From CAIVND01 sp035532075 (GTDB lineage Bacteria > Actinomycetota > Acidimicrobiia > Acidimicrobiales > Bog-793), in contig DATKRV010000105.1 of assembly GCA_035532075.1 (NCBI GenBank), forward strand, positions 1 to 64,000: a stretch of DNA of 64,000 nucleotides. Reading direction: 5' to 3'. The notes beneath the pieces are model-generated. The model made no database searches. It had not been told where the DNA came from and worked only from the letters and a program-made list of their open reading frames with translations. Made by a program: the position numbers and the translations under genes. Positions 1 through 7,711 of this stretch are shown piece by piece (position 1 is the first letter of the stretch; each line of letters begins with the position of its first letter).

Positions 1-208
1 GCTCGAGACGACCGGTGCGAAATGAAAATCAACGGATCACCGACCACGACGGGTCGGACAATGAGCGGAGGTCCCGCTCAGACATTCTCGTGAAAGATCA
101 GGGCTAGGCTGCTGCGTTGGGGCGACGAACGCGACTTTGACCGAGCCCATTTCGACATATCTTGGAATACCACCGAAACCCTCTCTTGAGGTGATTGACT
201 GAACGATC
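1..208. other. Intergenic segment with a small stem-loop
   Basis: I see no gene in this leading segment. It holds a perfect 7-bp inverted repeat at 62-68 and 74-80 with a 5-base loop and no following T-tract, which could end transcription of a gene left of the window. The next start at 209 has only a distant GAGGTG (188-193) upstream. Confidence 0.4.
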
Positions 209-1528
209 ATGGCAAAATCTCGCATCGTTGTAGATGGATCAAATATTGCGACCGAAGGGCGAAGCGTGCCGAGCCTTGATCAGCTCGAAGGCGCCCTCGC
301 AGAACTCCGTAAGGAGTATCCAAAGGCAGAGGTCACCGTTGTGGTCGACGCGACCTTTGCCCACCGTATCGCGCCCTCGGAGCTGCGCCGGTTTGAGGAC
401 GCGCTCGCCAAGGGAAAGTACATCTCCCCGCCGGCCGGAGCGATCGGGCGCGGAGACGCCTTCGTGCTCAAGATCGCTGAAAAGTCAAAGGCGATCGTGC
501 TCTCAAACGACTCGTTTCAGGAGTTTCATGGCGAGCATTCCTGGCTGTTCGATAGTGACCGGTTGCTTGGCGCCTCTCCGGTCCCCGGAGTTGGCTGGAT
601 CTTCATCTTAAGGACACCGGTGCGCGGGGCCAAGAGTCGGGCTTCAGTACTTGGGGTGCGGAACCTTCCTCCCATGCCAAAGCCAAAAACACCACCGCCG
701 AGCAGGGTGAAAAGGGCGGCGCCCGCCGCGGGGCGGGTCGAGAAGAAAGACAAGGATGAGGTAAGAGCTGAGTCGATGGAGCGACCACATCGTCGTGTCG
801 CTACTTCGGTCGCTGCGGTGAACGATCCCACAACGTTTATCACCTTCATCGCGGCGCACCCGCTTGGTGAGGTCATCGAGGCGGAGGTCGAGAGCTTTAC
901 CTCCCACGGAGCGATCATCCGTTATCAGAATGTGCAGTGTTACGCACCGCTCTCGGGGCTCGGTACTCCGGCTCCGCGAAGTCCGCGCGAGATCCTTGAG
1001 CGCGGAGAAATTCGCAAGTTCGTGATCCGCGGACTCGATTCTCAGCGGCGCGGAATCGAATTGGCACTTCCTGAGGCGGTGGTTCAAGGGGTCGAGGTCG
1101 CTCCAGCTCGCCAGGGAGCCGAGGACAATGCGCGTCGAAAGCCTTCACGGGTGACAAAAATGGCCGCGGTGACGAGCGACGGCGCGAAACCCGTCGAGCC
1201 TTCAGCGAAAAAGGCGCCTGCGAAAAAGGCCGCCGCGAAGAGGGTGGCGACAAAGACGCGAACAGATGCGAAGTCGGAGTCTGCAAACCCGCCGGCTAAG
1301 TCATTAACGAAAGGGACAGTGCCGACGAAGAGCGCATCACCGAAGAAGGCTCCGCAAAAGACAACAGCCGCGAGACCCGTATCCGGCGTGAAAAGGGTAG
1401 CCAAGCGAGCGGTTGCGAAAAAGGCAGTCGAGCGCCGACCCGACGCGAAGAAGGCCGTCGGTAAATCTCCAGGTGCCAAAAAGAGCGCTTCCCGGGTCGT
1501 TGGTGCAAGGAAGAGGGGGTCACTGTGA
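209..1528 (+). CDS. NYN-domain ribonuclease-like protein with S1-like domain and Lys/Ala-rich tail
   Basis: Predicted RNA-processing or RNA-binding protein of 439 residues. Residues 1-140 look like a NYN/PIN-type nuclease domain of the Zc3h12a-like group: acidic positions sit in VVDGSN (D9), VVVDAT (D47), GRGDAF (D83) and LSNDSF (D101), as expected for a metal-dependent nuclease site. Residues about 218-288 resemble an S1/OB-fold RNA-binding domain (GEVIEAEVES, then FVIRGLD and IELALPE). Residues about 300-439 form a histone-H1-like tail of AKKA/PAKK-type repeats likely to bind nucleic acid. The stop overlaps the fabZ start by 4 bases, so the two are probably co-transcribed. The nuclease activity is inferred from motifs; the RNA target is unknown. 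Confidence 0.75.
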   Translation: MAKSRIVVDGSNIATEGRSVPSLDQLEGALAELRKEYPKAEVTVVVDATFAHRIAPSELRRFEDALAKGKYISPPAGAIGRGDAFVLKIAEKSKAIVLSNDSFQEFHGEHSWLFDSDRLLGASPVPGVGWIFILRTPVRGAKSRASVLGVRNLPPMPKPKTPPPSRVKRAAPAAGRVEKKDKDEVRAESMERPHRRVATSVAAVNDPTTFITFIAAHPLGEVIEAEVESFTSHGAIIRYQNVQCYAPLSGLGTPAPRSPREILERGEIRKFVIRGLDSQRRGIELALPEAVVQGVEVAPARQGAEDNARRKPSRVTKMAAVTSDGAKPVEPSAKKAPAKKAAAKRVATKTRTDAKSESANPPAKSLTKGTVPTKSASPKKAPQKTTAARPVSGVKRVAKRAVAKKAVERRPDAKKAVGKSPGAKKSASRVVGARKRGSL

Positions 1529-1953
1529 CCTCATCATGGAATATTGAGGATCTCATCCCGCACCGCAAGCCATTCCTGCTCGTCGACGAGATTACGGAAC
1601 TTGTTGCTGGCGAGCGAGCGAAGGGTTATTGGCTCGTGACGGGGGAAGAGTCGTTTTTCGAAGGACACTTTCCGGGAAGACCAACGCTCCCAGGGGTTCT
1701 GATGGTTGAGTCACTCGCCCAACTCGGGGCAGCCTCGGTGCTCGCCGACGAACGCTTTCGCGGTCGCATCCCTCTTTTTGGTGGAATTGACCGAGCGCGG
1801 TTCCGCCGTCAGGTGACTCCCGGAGAACGACTTGATCTCGAGATGGCCATGGGCCGAATCTCGACTCGAGCCGGTACCGGCCATGGCATTGCCTCGGTTG
1901 GCGGCGAGATCTGTTGTGAACTGGACATGCTGTTCTTCCTCGCGCCCGCCTGA
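1525..1953 (+). CDS. fabZ: 3-hydroxyacyl-ACP dehydratase FabZ-like
   Basis: Hot-dog fold dehydratase of type II fatty acid synthesis, removing water from 3-hydroxyacyl-ACP to give trans-2-enoyl-ACP in the cytoplasm. The 142-residue length is normal for FabZ. The family signature is present: HRKPFLLVDEI near the N-terminus, then GHFPGRP with catalytic His48 and VESLAQ with catalytic Glu62. Start is a GTG in a GTGA overlap with the upstream NYN gene, implying translational coupling. It sits outside any recognisable fatty-acid operon, so a thioesterase or dehydratase acting on another acyl carrier is possible, but the catalytic pair favours FabZ. Confidence 0.88.
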   Translation: MTSSWNIEDLIPHRKPFLLVDEITELVAGERAKGYWLVTGEESFFEGHFPGRPTLPGVLMVESLAQLGAASVLADERFRGRIPLFGGIDRARFRRQVTPGERLDLEMAMGRISTRAGTGHGIASVGGEICCELDMLFFLAPA

Positions 1954-1955
1954 AG

Positions 1956-2750
1956 ATGGTAAAGCTCGCGACCTGGAATGTGAATTCGCTTCGGGCAAGA
2001 ATTGACCGTGTCACGGACTGGGTAGTGCAGGTACAGCCAGACGTGCTCATGCTCCAAGAGACCAAGTGCAAAGACGGAGCTTTCCCATCGCGCGCGTTTG
2101 AGGACCTTGGTTACGAGAGTGTGCACTTTGGCAATTCCCAGTGGAATGGTGTGGCCATCATCTCGCGCATCGGTCTCGAACAACCTCGGCCAGCATTTTT
2201 CGATGAAGATTCCACCGAGGTGAGCGAGTGTCGGGTTATCTCCGCGACGTGCAGCGGAATTCGGCTCTATTCGGTTTATGTCCCGAATGGGCGAACAATC
2301 GAATCTGAGCACTACACATCGAAGCTTGCCTGGCTCGGACATCTTCGAGCAGATCTCGACGCTACGTGTTCTGCCGCGCAGATGGTGGGAGTTTTCGGGG
2401 ATTTCAATGTCGCTCCCGAAGATCGCGATGTTTGGGATATTGACCAGTTTGTCGGCGTCACCCATGTCACAGAGGAGGAGCGAGCAGCGGTTCGAGAACT
2501 TTGCGCTTGGGGTCTTTATGACGCAGTTCGCGAGCTGCACCCCAACGAGGACGCCCTCTACACATGGTGGGATTACCGAGGGGGATCGTTTCACCGAGGA
2601 TGGGGAATGAGAATTGATCTCGGTTTAATAAGTGCCCCGTTGCTCGAGCGGTTGCGCTTCGCGGGAATTGACCGCGATGCCCGAAAAGGACCTCAACCCT
2701 CTGATCATGCCCCGCTCGTCGTTGAGATCGACCTCGAGTCCGCTGTCTAG
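1956..2750 (+). CDS. xth: Exodeoxyribonuclease III (AP endonuclease)
   Basis: Base-excision repair enzyme of the exonuclease III / endonuclease-exonuclease-phosphatase superfamily, cutting at abasic sites and trimming 3' ends. The usual blocks occur in order over 264 residues: NVNSLRAR, LMLQETK with the metal-binding Glu, GDFNVAPEDRDVWD with catalytic Asp and Asn, RIDLGLIS, and the C-terminal SDHAPL with the catalytic Asp-His pair. ATG lies 2 bases after the fabZ stop, consistent with an operon. Nothing is missing from the active site. Confidence 0.95.
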   Translation: MVKLATWNVNSLRARIDRVTDWVVQVQPDVLMLQETKCKDGAFPSRAFEDLGYESVHFGNSQWNGVAIISRIGLEQPRPAFFDEDSTEVSECRVISATCSGIRLYSVYVPNGRTIESEHYTSKLAWLGHLRADLDATCSAAQMVGVFGDFNVAPEDRDVWDIDQFVGVTHVTEEERAAVRELCAWGLYDAVRELHPNEDALYTWWDYRGGSFHRGWGMRIDLGLISAPLLERLRFAGIDRDARKGPQPSDHAPLVVEIDLESAV

Positions 2751-2760
2751 TCCCGTGGAC

Positions 2761-2766
2761 TAGCTT
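2761..2766 (+). promoter_or_regulatory. Putative -10 hexamer of a leaderless transcript (pterin dehydratase gene)
   Basis: TAGCTT lies 7 bases before the GTG at 2774, and there is no Shine-Dalgarno sequence. This fits the TAnnnT-N6/7-start pattern seen repeatedly in this window. Confidence 0.45.
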
Positions 2767-2773
2767 TGAGCGC

Positions 2774-3049
2774 GTGGAGTTACTCGATCAAAGTGCCATC
2801 TCTTCGGCGATTGTTGGCGGTCTTTGGATCCATCAGGGCAAGGAACTCGTCCGAGTCGTGCGGTGCGATGATTTTGATGCCGCTCTCGAGTTCGTGAACT
2901 CGGTTGGAGCGATTGCACGGCGCGCGGGTCACCATCCCGATGTTGATATCCGTTGGAATGTGGTGACGCTAAGGCTCTCGACGCATTCCCTGGGCGGAGT
3001 GACTGACGCAGATCTCGCGCTTGCCAGAGAGCTCGATGTCATCTGCTGA
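2774..3049 (+). CDS. phhB: Pterin-4a-carbinolamine dehydratase
   Basis: Small dehydratase of 91 residues that dehydrates 4a-hydroxytetrahydropterins (PCD/DCoH family). The family motif is visible as AGHHPDVDIRWNVV followed by LSTHSLGGVTDAD, carrying the paired catalytic histidines and the later THxxGG(V/I)T box. Start is GTG with no Shine-Dalgarno but a TAGCTT hexamer 7 bases upstream, suggesting a leaderless message. No aromatic amino acid hydroxylase lies nearby, so in this organism the role may be in molybdopterin or folate housekeeping; that is an inference. Confidence 0.92.
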   Translation: MELLDQSAISSAIVGGLWIHQGKELVRVVRCDDFDAALEFVNSVGAIARRAGHHPDVDIRWNVVTLRLSTHSLGGVTDADLALARELDVIC

Positions 3050-3058
3050 ACATGTGAA

Positions 3059-4102
3059 ATGGTGACAGATTCGCGGTTTCCGAGCTATCGCTACCTCGGT
3101 CTCGATGAACTCGGAGATCAACGCCATCTCGTCGTTGACGGAGCACCGAGGCCCAACACGACGACTGTGCTTTCGCATTGGCCTATCAGTCCCACGCCCA
3201 CCGGCCTCTGGCGCGATCTCTCTGCGGAGATCGTCTATGCCTATCTCCTCGATCCGGACGCGTGGGATCGTTCAGTGGAGGTCGTAACCAATGACCACCT
3301 CGATGTCGATGGATTGATCAGCCTTTATTTTCTGATCAATCCCGACCGAGCTGTCGAAAAAGCGGAACTGCTCATTGAGGTAGCGCGTGTCGGCGATTTC
3401 GGGGTCGTCCGTTCGACTCAAGCGGCAGAGATCGCCTGGATTCTCGAAGCTCTGATGCAAGATCCAGACCTCGCAATTGTCGACCTCGTTGACTCGGCCG
3501 TGACGCCTGGGCGCGCAACGACGGTCATGTATCGAGCACTGTTGGCCCTGCTTGAAAGGATTATCGAATCTCCGGAGCGCTACGAATCGATCGTGAGAGG
3601 ACCGCGCGAACGTTTCCAGGCGACGATGGTTGACCTCGCAGCGGGGAGAGTCGCGCTCGAGGAACATCTGGAGAGCGATCTGTGCATAGCGCATGTGGAT
3701 CGAACTGTTTCAATCGATGAGGGGTCGAATATTGTCGAAGGAGTACCCATCGGAGTCGACCGCTATGCGATTCACAGCGCCACGTCAGCATCGCGCATCC
3801 TCGTCTGTCACGGTCAACGGTTCGTTTATTACGACCGGTATGAGACTTGGGTGCGATATGTCTCGCAGCGTCACCTGCTCCGACGAGATCTCCAGAAGCT
3901 CGCGCTTCAGCTCAATGCGATCGATAACGTTCAGTGGGTCGCTGGACACCCCTCCACGCTCGCACCGGTCTTGCACCATGGTGAGAACGCAAGTTCACTG
4001 ACTCAGGATTGTCTTGTGAAAACGCTCCTTGATTTTCTGAGCCAGTCACCGGTTGCATGGAATCCCTTCGAGTCTCACGGCGGAGCTTTTGCGACAAGTT
4101 GA
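3059..4102 (+). CDS. Conserved actinobacterial protein, DUF6687-like
   Basis: Protein of 347 residues with no assigned biochemical role. The N-terminal block (VVDGAPRP, then LSHWPISPTP and DLSAEIVYAYL) and the motif NDHLDVDGLISLY match what I recall of the DUF6687 family of Actinobacteria. The Asp/His-rich motif at about residues 78-85 is reminiscent of DHH-type metal sites but is not enough to call a phosphoesterase. No signal peptide or membrane segment is visible. ATG is 9 bases after the pterin dehydratase stop, so the two may be co-transcribed. The gene ends 18 bases before the convergent pspAB gene. Confidence 0.65.
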   Translation: MVTDSRFPSYRYLGLDELGDQRHLVVDGAPRPNTTTVLSHWPISPTPTGLWRDLSAEIVYAYLLDPDAWDRSVEVVTNDHLDVDGLISLYFLINPDRAVEKAELLIEVARVGDFGVVRSTQAAEIAWILEALMQDPDLAIVDLVDSAVTPGRATTVMYRALLALLERIIESPERYESIVRGPRERFQATMVDLAAGRVALEEHLESDLCIAHVDRTVSIDEGSNIVEGVPIGVDRYAIHSATSASRILVCHGQRFVYYDRYETWVRYVSQRHLLRRDLQKLALQLNAIDNVQWVAGHPSTLAPVLHHGENASSLTQDCLVKTLLDFLSQSPVAWNPFESHGGAFATS

Positions 4103-4120
4103 TCCGGGGTCGCAGCGGAC

Positions 4121-4726
4121 CTAGAGCGGAAGATCCCACATCGGAAACCAGCGATCAAGTTGAGGCTCAATCGGGAGTTCGTTTCCAAGTTCATTCTTGA
4201 TGCGTAGTTCGATTTCGTTGTTTCGTCGTTCGCCCGCCTGGGGTACGAACGGATAAAAGGTACCTTGTTTAAAGAGATAGACCAGGTAGGTCGAGGCAGC
4301 GCCATCCTTTTTTGCATCGAGTGGACGGAAACCAAACACCGAACAAAGGAGCAGTGGCCCGAATCCGTGATCGTCAAGCGTCGAGTTGACGAAGTGCGTA
4401 CGCGTCACAAGGGTGTCGAAATCTGTGCCGTTCAGTACCATCCAGTTGTAGTTGTACCTGTCGGTTGTCTCACGCAGCGTCACCCCTGAATCTGCAGTCG
4501 CAGCCGCGTTGCTTCCATCTTCAAGAGTGAGGAGTCCAGTTATCTCGCTCCGTGCCGCCGAAAATGACTGCGCATCGAGTGACTTGAAACACACTCCGGC
4601 CCGAAGGGTCGAAATGAGATTCTCCGTCGCCTGGAGGCTCACGGCGGCACTCGAAAGAGCAAAAAGGTGTCCGAGGTCGGGCTGGGCGACCTTGCTCTTT
4701 CCGAGCAGAGCGTCAAAGAGACCCAT
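4121..4726 (-). CDS. pspAB: PspA-associated protein PspAB
   Basis: A 201-residue cytoplasmic protein that I recognise as the actinobacterial PspAB family, which travels with PspA and the HtpX protease. It starts MGLFDALLGKSK and ends with a PMWDLPL tail, and it has no membrane segment. Its molecular function is not established; family context points to envelope-stress response. It is the last gene of pspA-htpX-pspAB on the minus strand, with 15 bases separating it from htpX. The usual fourth member, pspAA, is absent here. Confidence 0.8.
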   Translation of the reverse strand: MGLFDALLGKSKVAQPDLGHLFALSSAAVSLQATENLISTLRAGVCFKSLDAQSFSAARSEITGLLTLEDGSNAAATADSGVTLRETTDRYNYNWMVLNGTDFDTLVTRTHFVNSTLDDHGFGPLLLCSVFGFRPLDAKKDGAASTYLVYLFKQGTFYPFVPQAGERRNNEIELRIKNELGNELPIEPQLDRWFPMWDLPL

Positions 4727-4741
4727 CGTGAGGATCCGTTG

Positions 4742-5680
4742 CTATGAGATCTGTTGGCGCATCTGCGCATCCAGTTTTGCCAGGGCATCGAGACGCTTTT
4801 GGAGCGAAGGGTGCGTCGAAAAGAGTGTCGAGAGGCTTACCCCGGGTGCAAGTGCCGGCGCGAAGTAAAAGGCGTTGAAGTGCTCAGCGGCGCGAAGATC
4901 GCGACTCGGAATGCGCGCCATCTCTCCGCTCACCTTCTGCAGAGCAGTCGCAAGCATATTGGGATTTCCGATCAGGATTGCCCCCGCTCGATCAGCTGCA
5001 AGCTCTCGATAACGCGATAGCGTCCGGATAAGGACGAAACTGATCGCGTAGATAAGCGCGGAAAACGCCATCAAAGCCATCTCGATCGCGAATATGTTTC
5101 CGCCGCTGTTGTTCTGGTTGTTCCGGCTGTTGCCGCCCATACCCCCGAACATTCCGGACCACATCAGCACCCGCGTCAACATGCCCGCCATGATTCCGAG
5201 AAAGCTGGCAATCGTCATGACTGCGACATCGCGGTGTGCGACATGGGAGAGTTCATGTGCGAGCACTGCCTCGAGTTCCGGTTCGGTGAGCCTGCGCAAT
5301 AGTCCGGTAGTAACGCAAACGACCGAGTGCTTCTGGTTTCGCCCAGTTGCGAACGCGTTCGGAATGTCGGTTTCAGCAACTGCGATCTTTGGCATCGCCA
5401 TGTCGGCCATTGAAGTCAGTCGGCTGACCACGCCATAGAGCTGGGGTGCCTGCTGTTCTGTGACGAGTTTGCCACCCATGGAGAAAAGCGCTATCCGATC
5501 TGAGTAGAAGAGCTGGACGACCAGGAAGCCTCCTGCAAAAATGACGATGATTCCAACGGATATGTGAGCAGCGAAGAGACCTGCGACGAAGACCGCGTAG
5601 AGAAGTCCAATGAAAAAGATGGTGATGGTCATGCGCGCGCTGAGCTGATGGTCGGCGGGGAAGCGATGTTGCGTTGCCAT
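4742..5680 (-). CDS. htpX: Zinc metalloprotease HtpX homolog (M48 family)
   Basis: Integral membrane zinc endopeptidase for quality control of membrane proteins, 312 residues. Two hydrophobic segments lie near residues 17-58, followed by the zinc motif in VLAHELSHVAHRD (HEXXH) and two further hydrophobic stretches, giving the HtpX topology with the active site facing the cytoplasm. A Gly/Asn-rich loop (GGMGGNSRNNQNN) separates the later segments. Sitting between pspA and pspAB, it probably acts in the same envelope-stress response. ATG has a GGAG-type sequence upstream (minus strand, near 5690). Confidence 0.93.
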   Translation of the reverse strand: MATQHRFPADHQLSARMTITIFFIGLLYAVFVAGLFAAHISVGIIVIFAGGFLVVQLFYSDRIALFSMGGKLVTEQQAPQLYGVVSRLTSMADMAMPKIAVAETDIPNAFATGRNQKHSVVCVTTGLLRRLTEPELEAVLAHELSHVAHRDVAVMTIASFLGIMAGMLTRVLMWSGMFGGMGGNSRNNQNNSGGNIFAIEMALMAFSALIYAISFVLIRTLSRYRELAADRAGAILIGNPNMLATALQKVSGEMARIPSRDLRAAEHFNAFYFAPALAPGVSLSTLFSTHPSLQKRLDALAKLDAQMRQQIS

Positions 5681-5700
5681 GAGGTGGAACTCCTGTTTCG

Positions 5701-6501
5701 TTACTTGTCTTCGAGACTAAAGGGATCTTGGTTCGAGTTGTCGTCAACGCTCTCGCTGTTGCCCGATTCGGTCGTCGCTGCGATCTCTCCTGCAACGGGG
5801 GGGACAGTGGCAACCTGAGATTTCAATTGGGCGAGTTCGGCCTCAACGGAGTCGGTCTGCGACACGGCGTCAAGCTGTGCCTGGATTGAGTCCGAGGATC
5901 CGCTCAGGTCGGTAAGGGCACCCGATGCAAGGAGTTCATCGATCGCCCCAGCGCGAGCCTGCATCTCTCCAATCTTGTCCTGAGCGCGTTGCATCGCAAG
6001 CCCGGTATCGCCCATCGATTTCGAGATTCCTGATACGGCCTCTCCGATCTTGGTCTGCGCCTCGGCCGCGGTATAGGCCGCCTTCATCGTCTCCTTTTGG
6101 GTGCGGAACGATTCGACCCGGCTCTGCAACGTCTGGGAGGTGGTGACGAGGTGTTCCTCTTGTTCGACGAGCTGATCATGCTGGCCCTTCATACCTTCGA
6201 GTTGCGTGGCGATCGCCGATCGCCGCGAGAGCGCCTCTCGGGCGAGGTCTTCGTTGTTTTGGCTGAGTGCAGTTGCCGCCTGTTGCTTGAGCTTTTCCGC
6301 GCTTGTTTTTAGCTGTGTTGCCTGTAACTCAATGCGCTTTCTTGCGGTCGCGATGTCGGCGAGGCCACGTCGGACCTGCTGCAACTGCTCGAGCTGCTTC
6401 TCGTACGAGAGGTCGAGCGTCTCGCGCGGATCTTCGACGCGGTTGAGAGCCTTGTTTGCTTTGGCCTGGACGACCTGAGTGAGGCGCTTCATAAAGGCCA
6501 T
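5701..6501 (-). CDS. pspA: Phage shock protein A (PspA/IM30 family)
   Basis: Peripheral membrane protein of the ESCRT-III-like PspA/Vipp1 family that binds stressed membranes; 266 residues. It begins with the amphipathic helix MAFMKRLTQVVQAKANKALNR and then the typical EDPRETLDLSYEKQLEQL, and most of residues 30-220 is Ala/Gln/Glu-rich coiled coil. The last 35 residues are acidic and disordered (ESGNSESVDDNSNQD), an addition beyond the usual core. First gene of the minus-strand psp operon. A G-rich GAGGG lies upstream of the start; I could not define the operator. Confidence 0.93.
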   Translation of the reverse strand: MAFMKRLTQVVQAKANKALNRVEDPRETLDLSYEKQLEQLQQVRRGLADIATARKRIELQATQLKTSAEKLKQQAATALSQNNEDLAREALSRRSAIATQLEGMKGQHDQLVEQEEHLVTTSQTLQSRVESFRTQKETMKAAYTAAEAQTKIGEAVSGISKSMGDTGLAMQRAQDKIGEMQARAGAIDELLASGALTDLSGSSDSIQAQLDAVSQTDSVEAELAQLKSQVATVPPVAGEIAATTESGNSESVDDNSNQDPFSLEDK

Positions 6502-6697
6502 TGGGTCCTACCCTCTTTCTGGCTAAGCCGGTGGATATCGCGTGCCCATCAAGGTGTGACAAGACCAGATTTGATCTCTTGCCGTCCGAGTTTACGCATT
6601 TCAGCCGCTTGGCGATACGCGAACTGAGTGACCAAAAAAGCCACTGTTTTCCGTGATTGTTCAAATGATGTCCGACATTGCGACGTGATCTGGCCGC

Positions 6698-6703
6698 TAG
6701 CGT
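6698..6703 (+). promoter_or_regulatory. Putative -10 hexamer of a leaderless transcript (mca)
   Basis: TAGCGT ends 7 bases before ATG 6711. The 15-base extended element 6689-6703 is identical to the one before proC (30396-30410). Confidence 0.5.
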
Positions 6704-6710
6704 CGTTGCG

Positions 6711-7589
6711 ATGACCGAATCACTGTGTCTGCTCAGCGTCCATGCTCACCCCGATGACGAGGCCTCGAAGGGTGCCGGTACTGTGGCCCGCTATCACGCC
6801 TTAGGCGTGCATACCGTGCTTGTGACCTGCACCGGGGGCGAAGAGGGTGAGATCTTGAACCCTGCGGTCAATCTGCCTGAATATCAAGCTGACCTCGCGG
6901 CTGTCCGTCGGCAAGAACTTGAGCGAGCTGCGCAGATAATCGGGTATGACGAGCTGGTGATGCTCGGATATCGAGATTCGGGCATGGCCGACTCGGAGGC
7001 AAACCTCCATCCCGAGAGTTTTGTCCAAGCTCCCTTTGAGGAGGCAGTGGAGCGCCTCGTCAAGGTCATCAGGCGAGTTCATCCTCAAGTCGTCATTACC
7101 TATCCGGAGGAGCAGAGAGGATATCGTCACCCAGATCATCTGCGTGTGCACGAGATCTCCCGGCAAGCCTTTGATGCAGCCGGGGACCCAGAGCAGTTTC
7201 CTCTTGCCGGAGCCCCATTTGTCCCAAGCAAGCTGTATTACTCGGTATGGGCAAAGGACCAGTTTCTTGCTCGCCACGGAAAGTTTGTCGAGACCGGTAT
7301 AGAGTCGCCCTACAGCGCGGGGATGTTCACCGCCTGGTTCGATCGCGAGGAGATTGCTTCGACGACGCGGATCGATCTCGACGGTTTTACCGAGGTCCGC
7401 ACCCGCGCGTTGCTCGCCCACGAAACGCAGATTGACCCGGCCTCAAATTTCTGGTTCGGTCTTCCTGCCGAAGTCGAACAGGAGATCTTTAGCTACGATC
7501 TTTACGTGCTCGCAAAAAGCAACGTCTCCGCGCTCGATGTACATGAAGAAGATCTGTTTGAGAACATCTCGGTTACAAGCCTTCGCTAG
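6711..7589 (+). CDS. mca: Mycothiol S-conjugate amidase
   Basis: Zinc amidase that splits mycothiol-toxin conjugates to release mercapturic acids for export; 292 residues from ATG 6711. The zinc motif is AHPDDE at residues 12-17 (H13, D16), with the third ligand in YRHPDHLRVHE. TCTGGEEGEILNP is typical of the Mca/MshB family, and the length and C-terminus fit Mca (about 290) better than MshB. An in-frame TTG at 6678 would extend it by 11 residues, but the leaderless promoter signature supports 6711. It belongs to the same pathway as mshA at 29.1 kb. Confidence 0.9.
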   Translation: MTESLCLLSVHAHPDDEASKGAGTVARYHALGVHTVLVTCTGGEEGEILNPAVNLPEYQADLAAVRRQELERAAQIIGYDELVMLGYRDSGMADSEANLHPESFVQAPFEEAVERLVKVIRRVHPQVVITYPEEQRGYRHPDHLRVHEISRQAFDAAGDPEQFPLAGAPFVPSKLYYSVWAKDQFLARHGKFVETGIESPYSAGMFTAWFDREEIASTTRIDLDGFTEVRTRALLAHETQIDPASNFWFGLPAEVEQEIFSYDLYVLAKSNVSALDVHEEDLFENISVTSLR

Positions 7590-7711
7590 ATACAAGCAGA
7601 GCTTTCAGTTTCTTTCTGGCACGAAAATCATTTGATACGGGGGTTTCTGGGGTTTACTACGATGAGCAGCGTGCATAAACCAAGGAGCTGGGCCGAGCGA
7701 GCGGGCGGCTA

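Noticed and set aside
644..1087. Minus-strand and alternative-frame ORFs across the first gene
   Set aside because: They are shadows of the NYN/S1-like/tail gene, with no family resemblance and no ribosome site.
3272..3694. Minus-strand ORF inside the DUF6687-like gene
   Set aside because: Opposite strand of a well-supported gene with normal codon use; low-complexity basic sequence.
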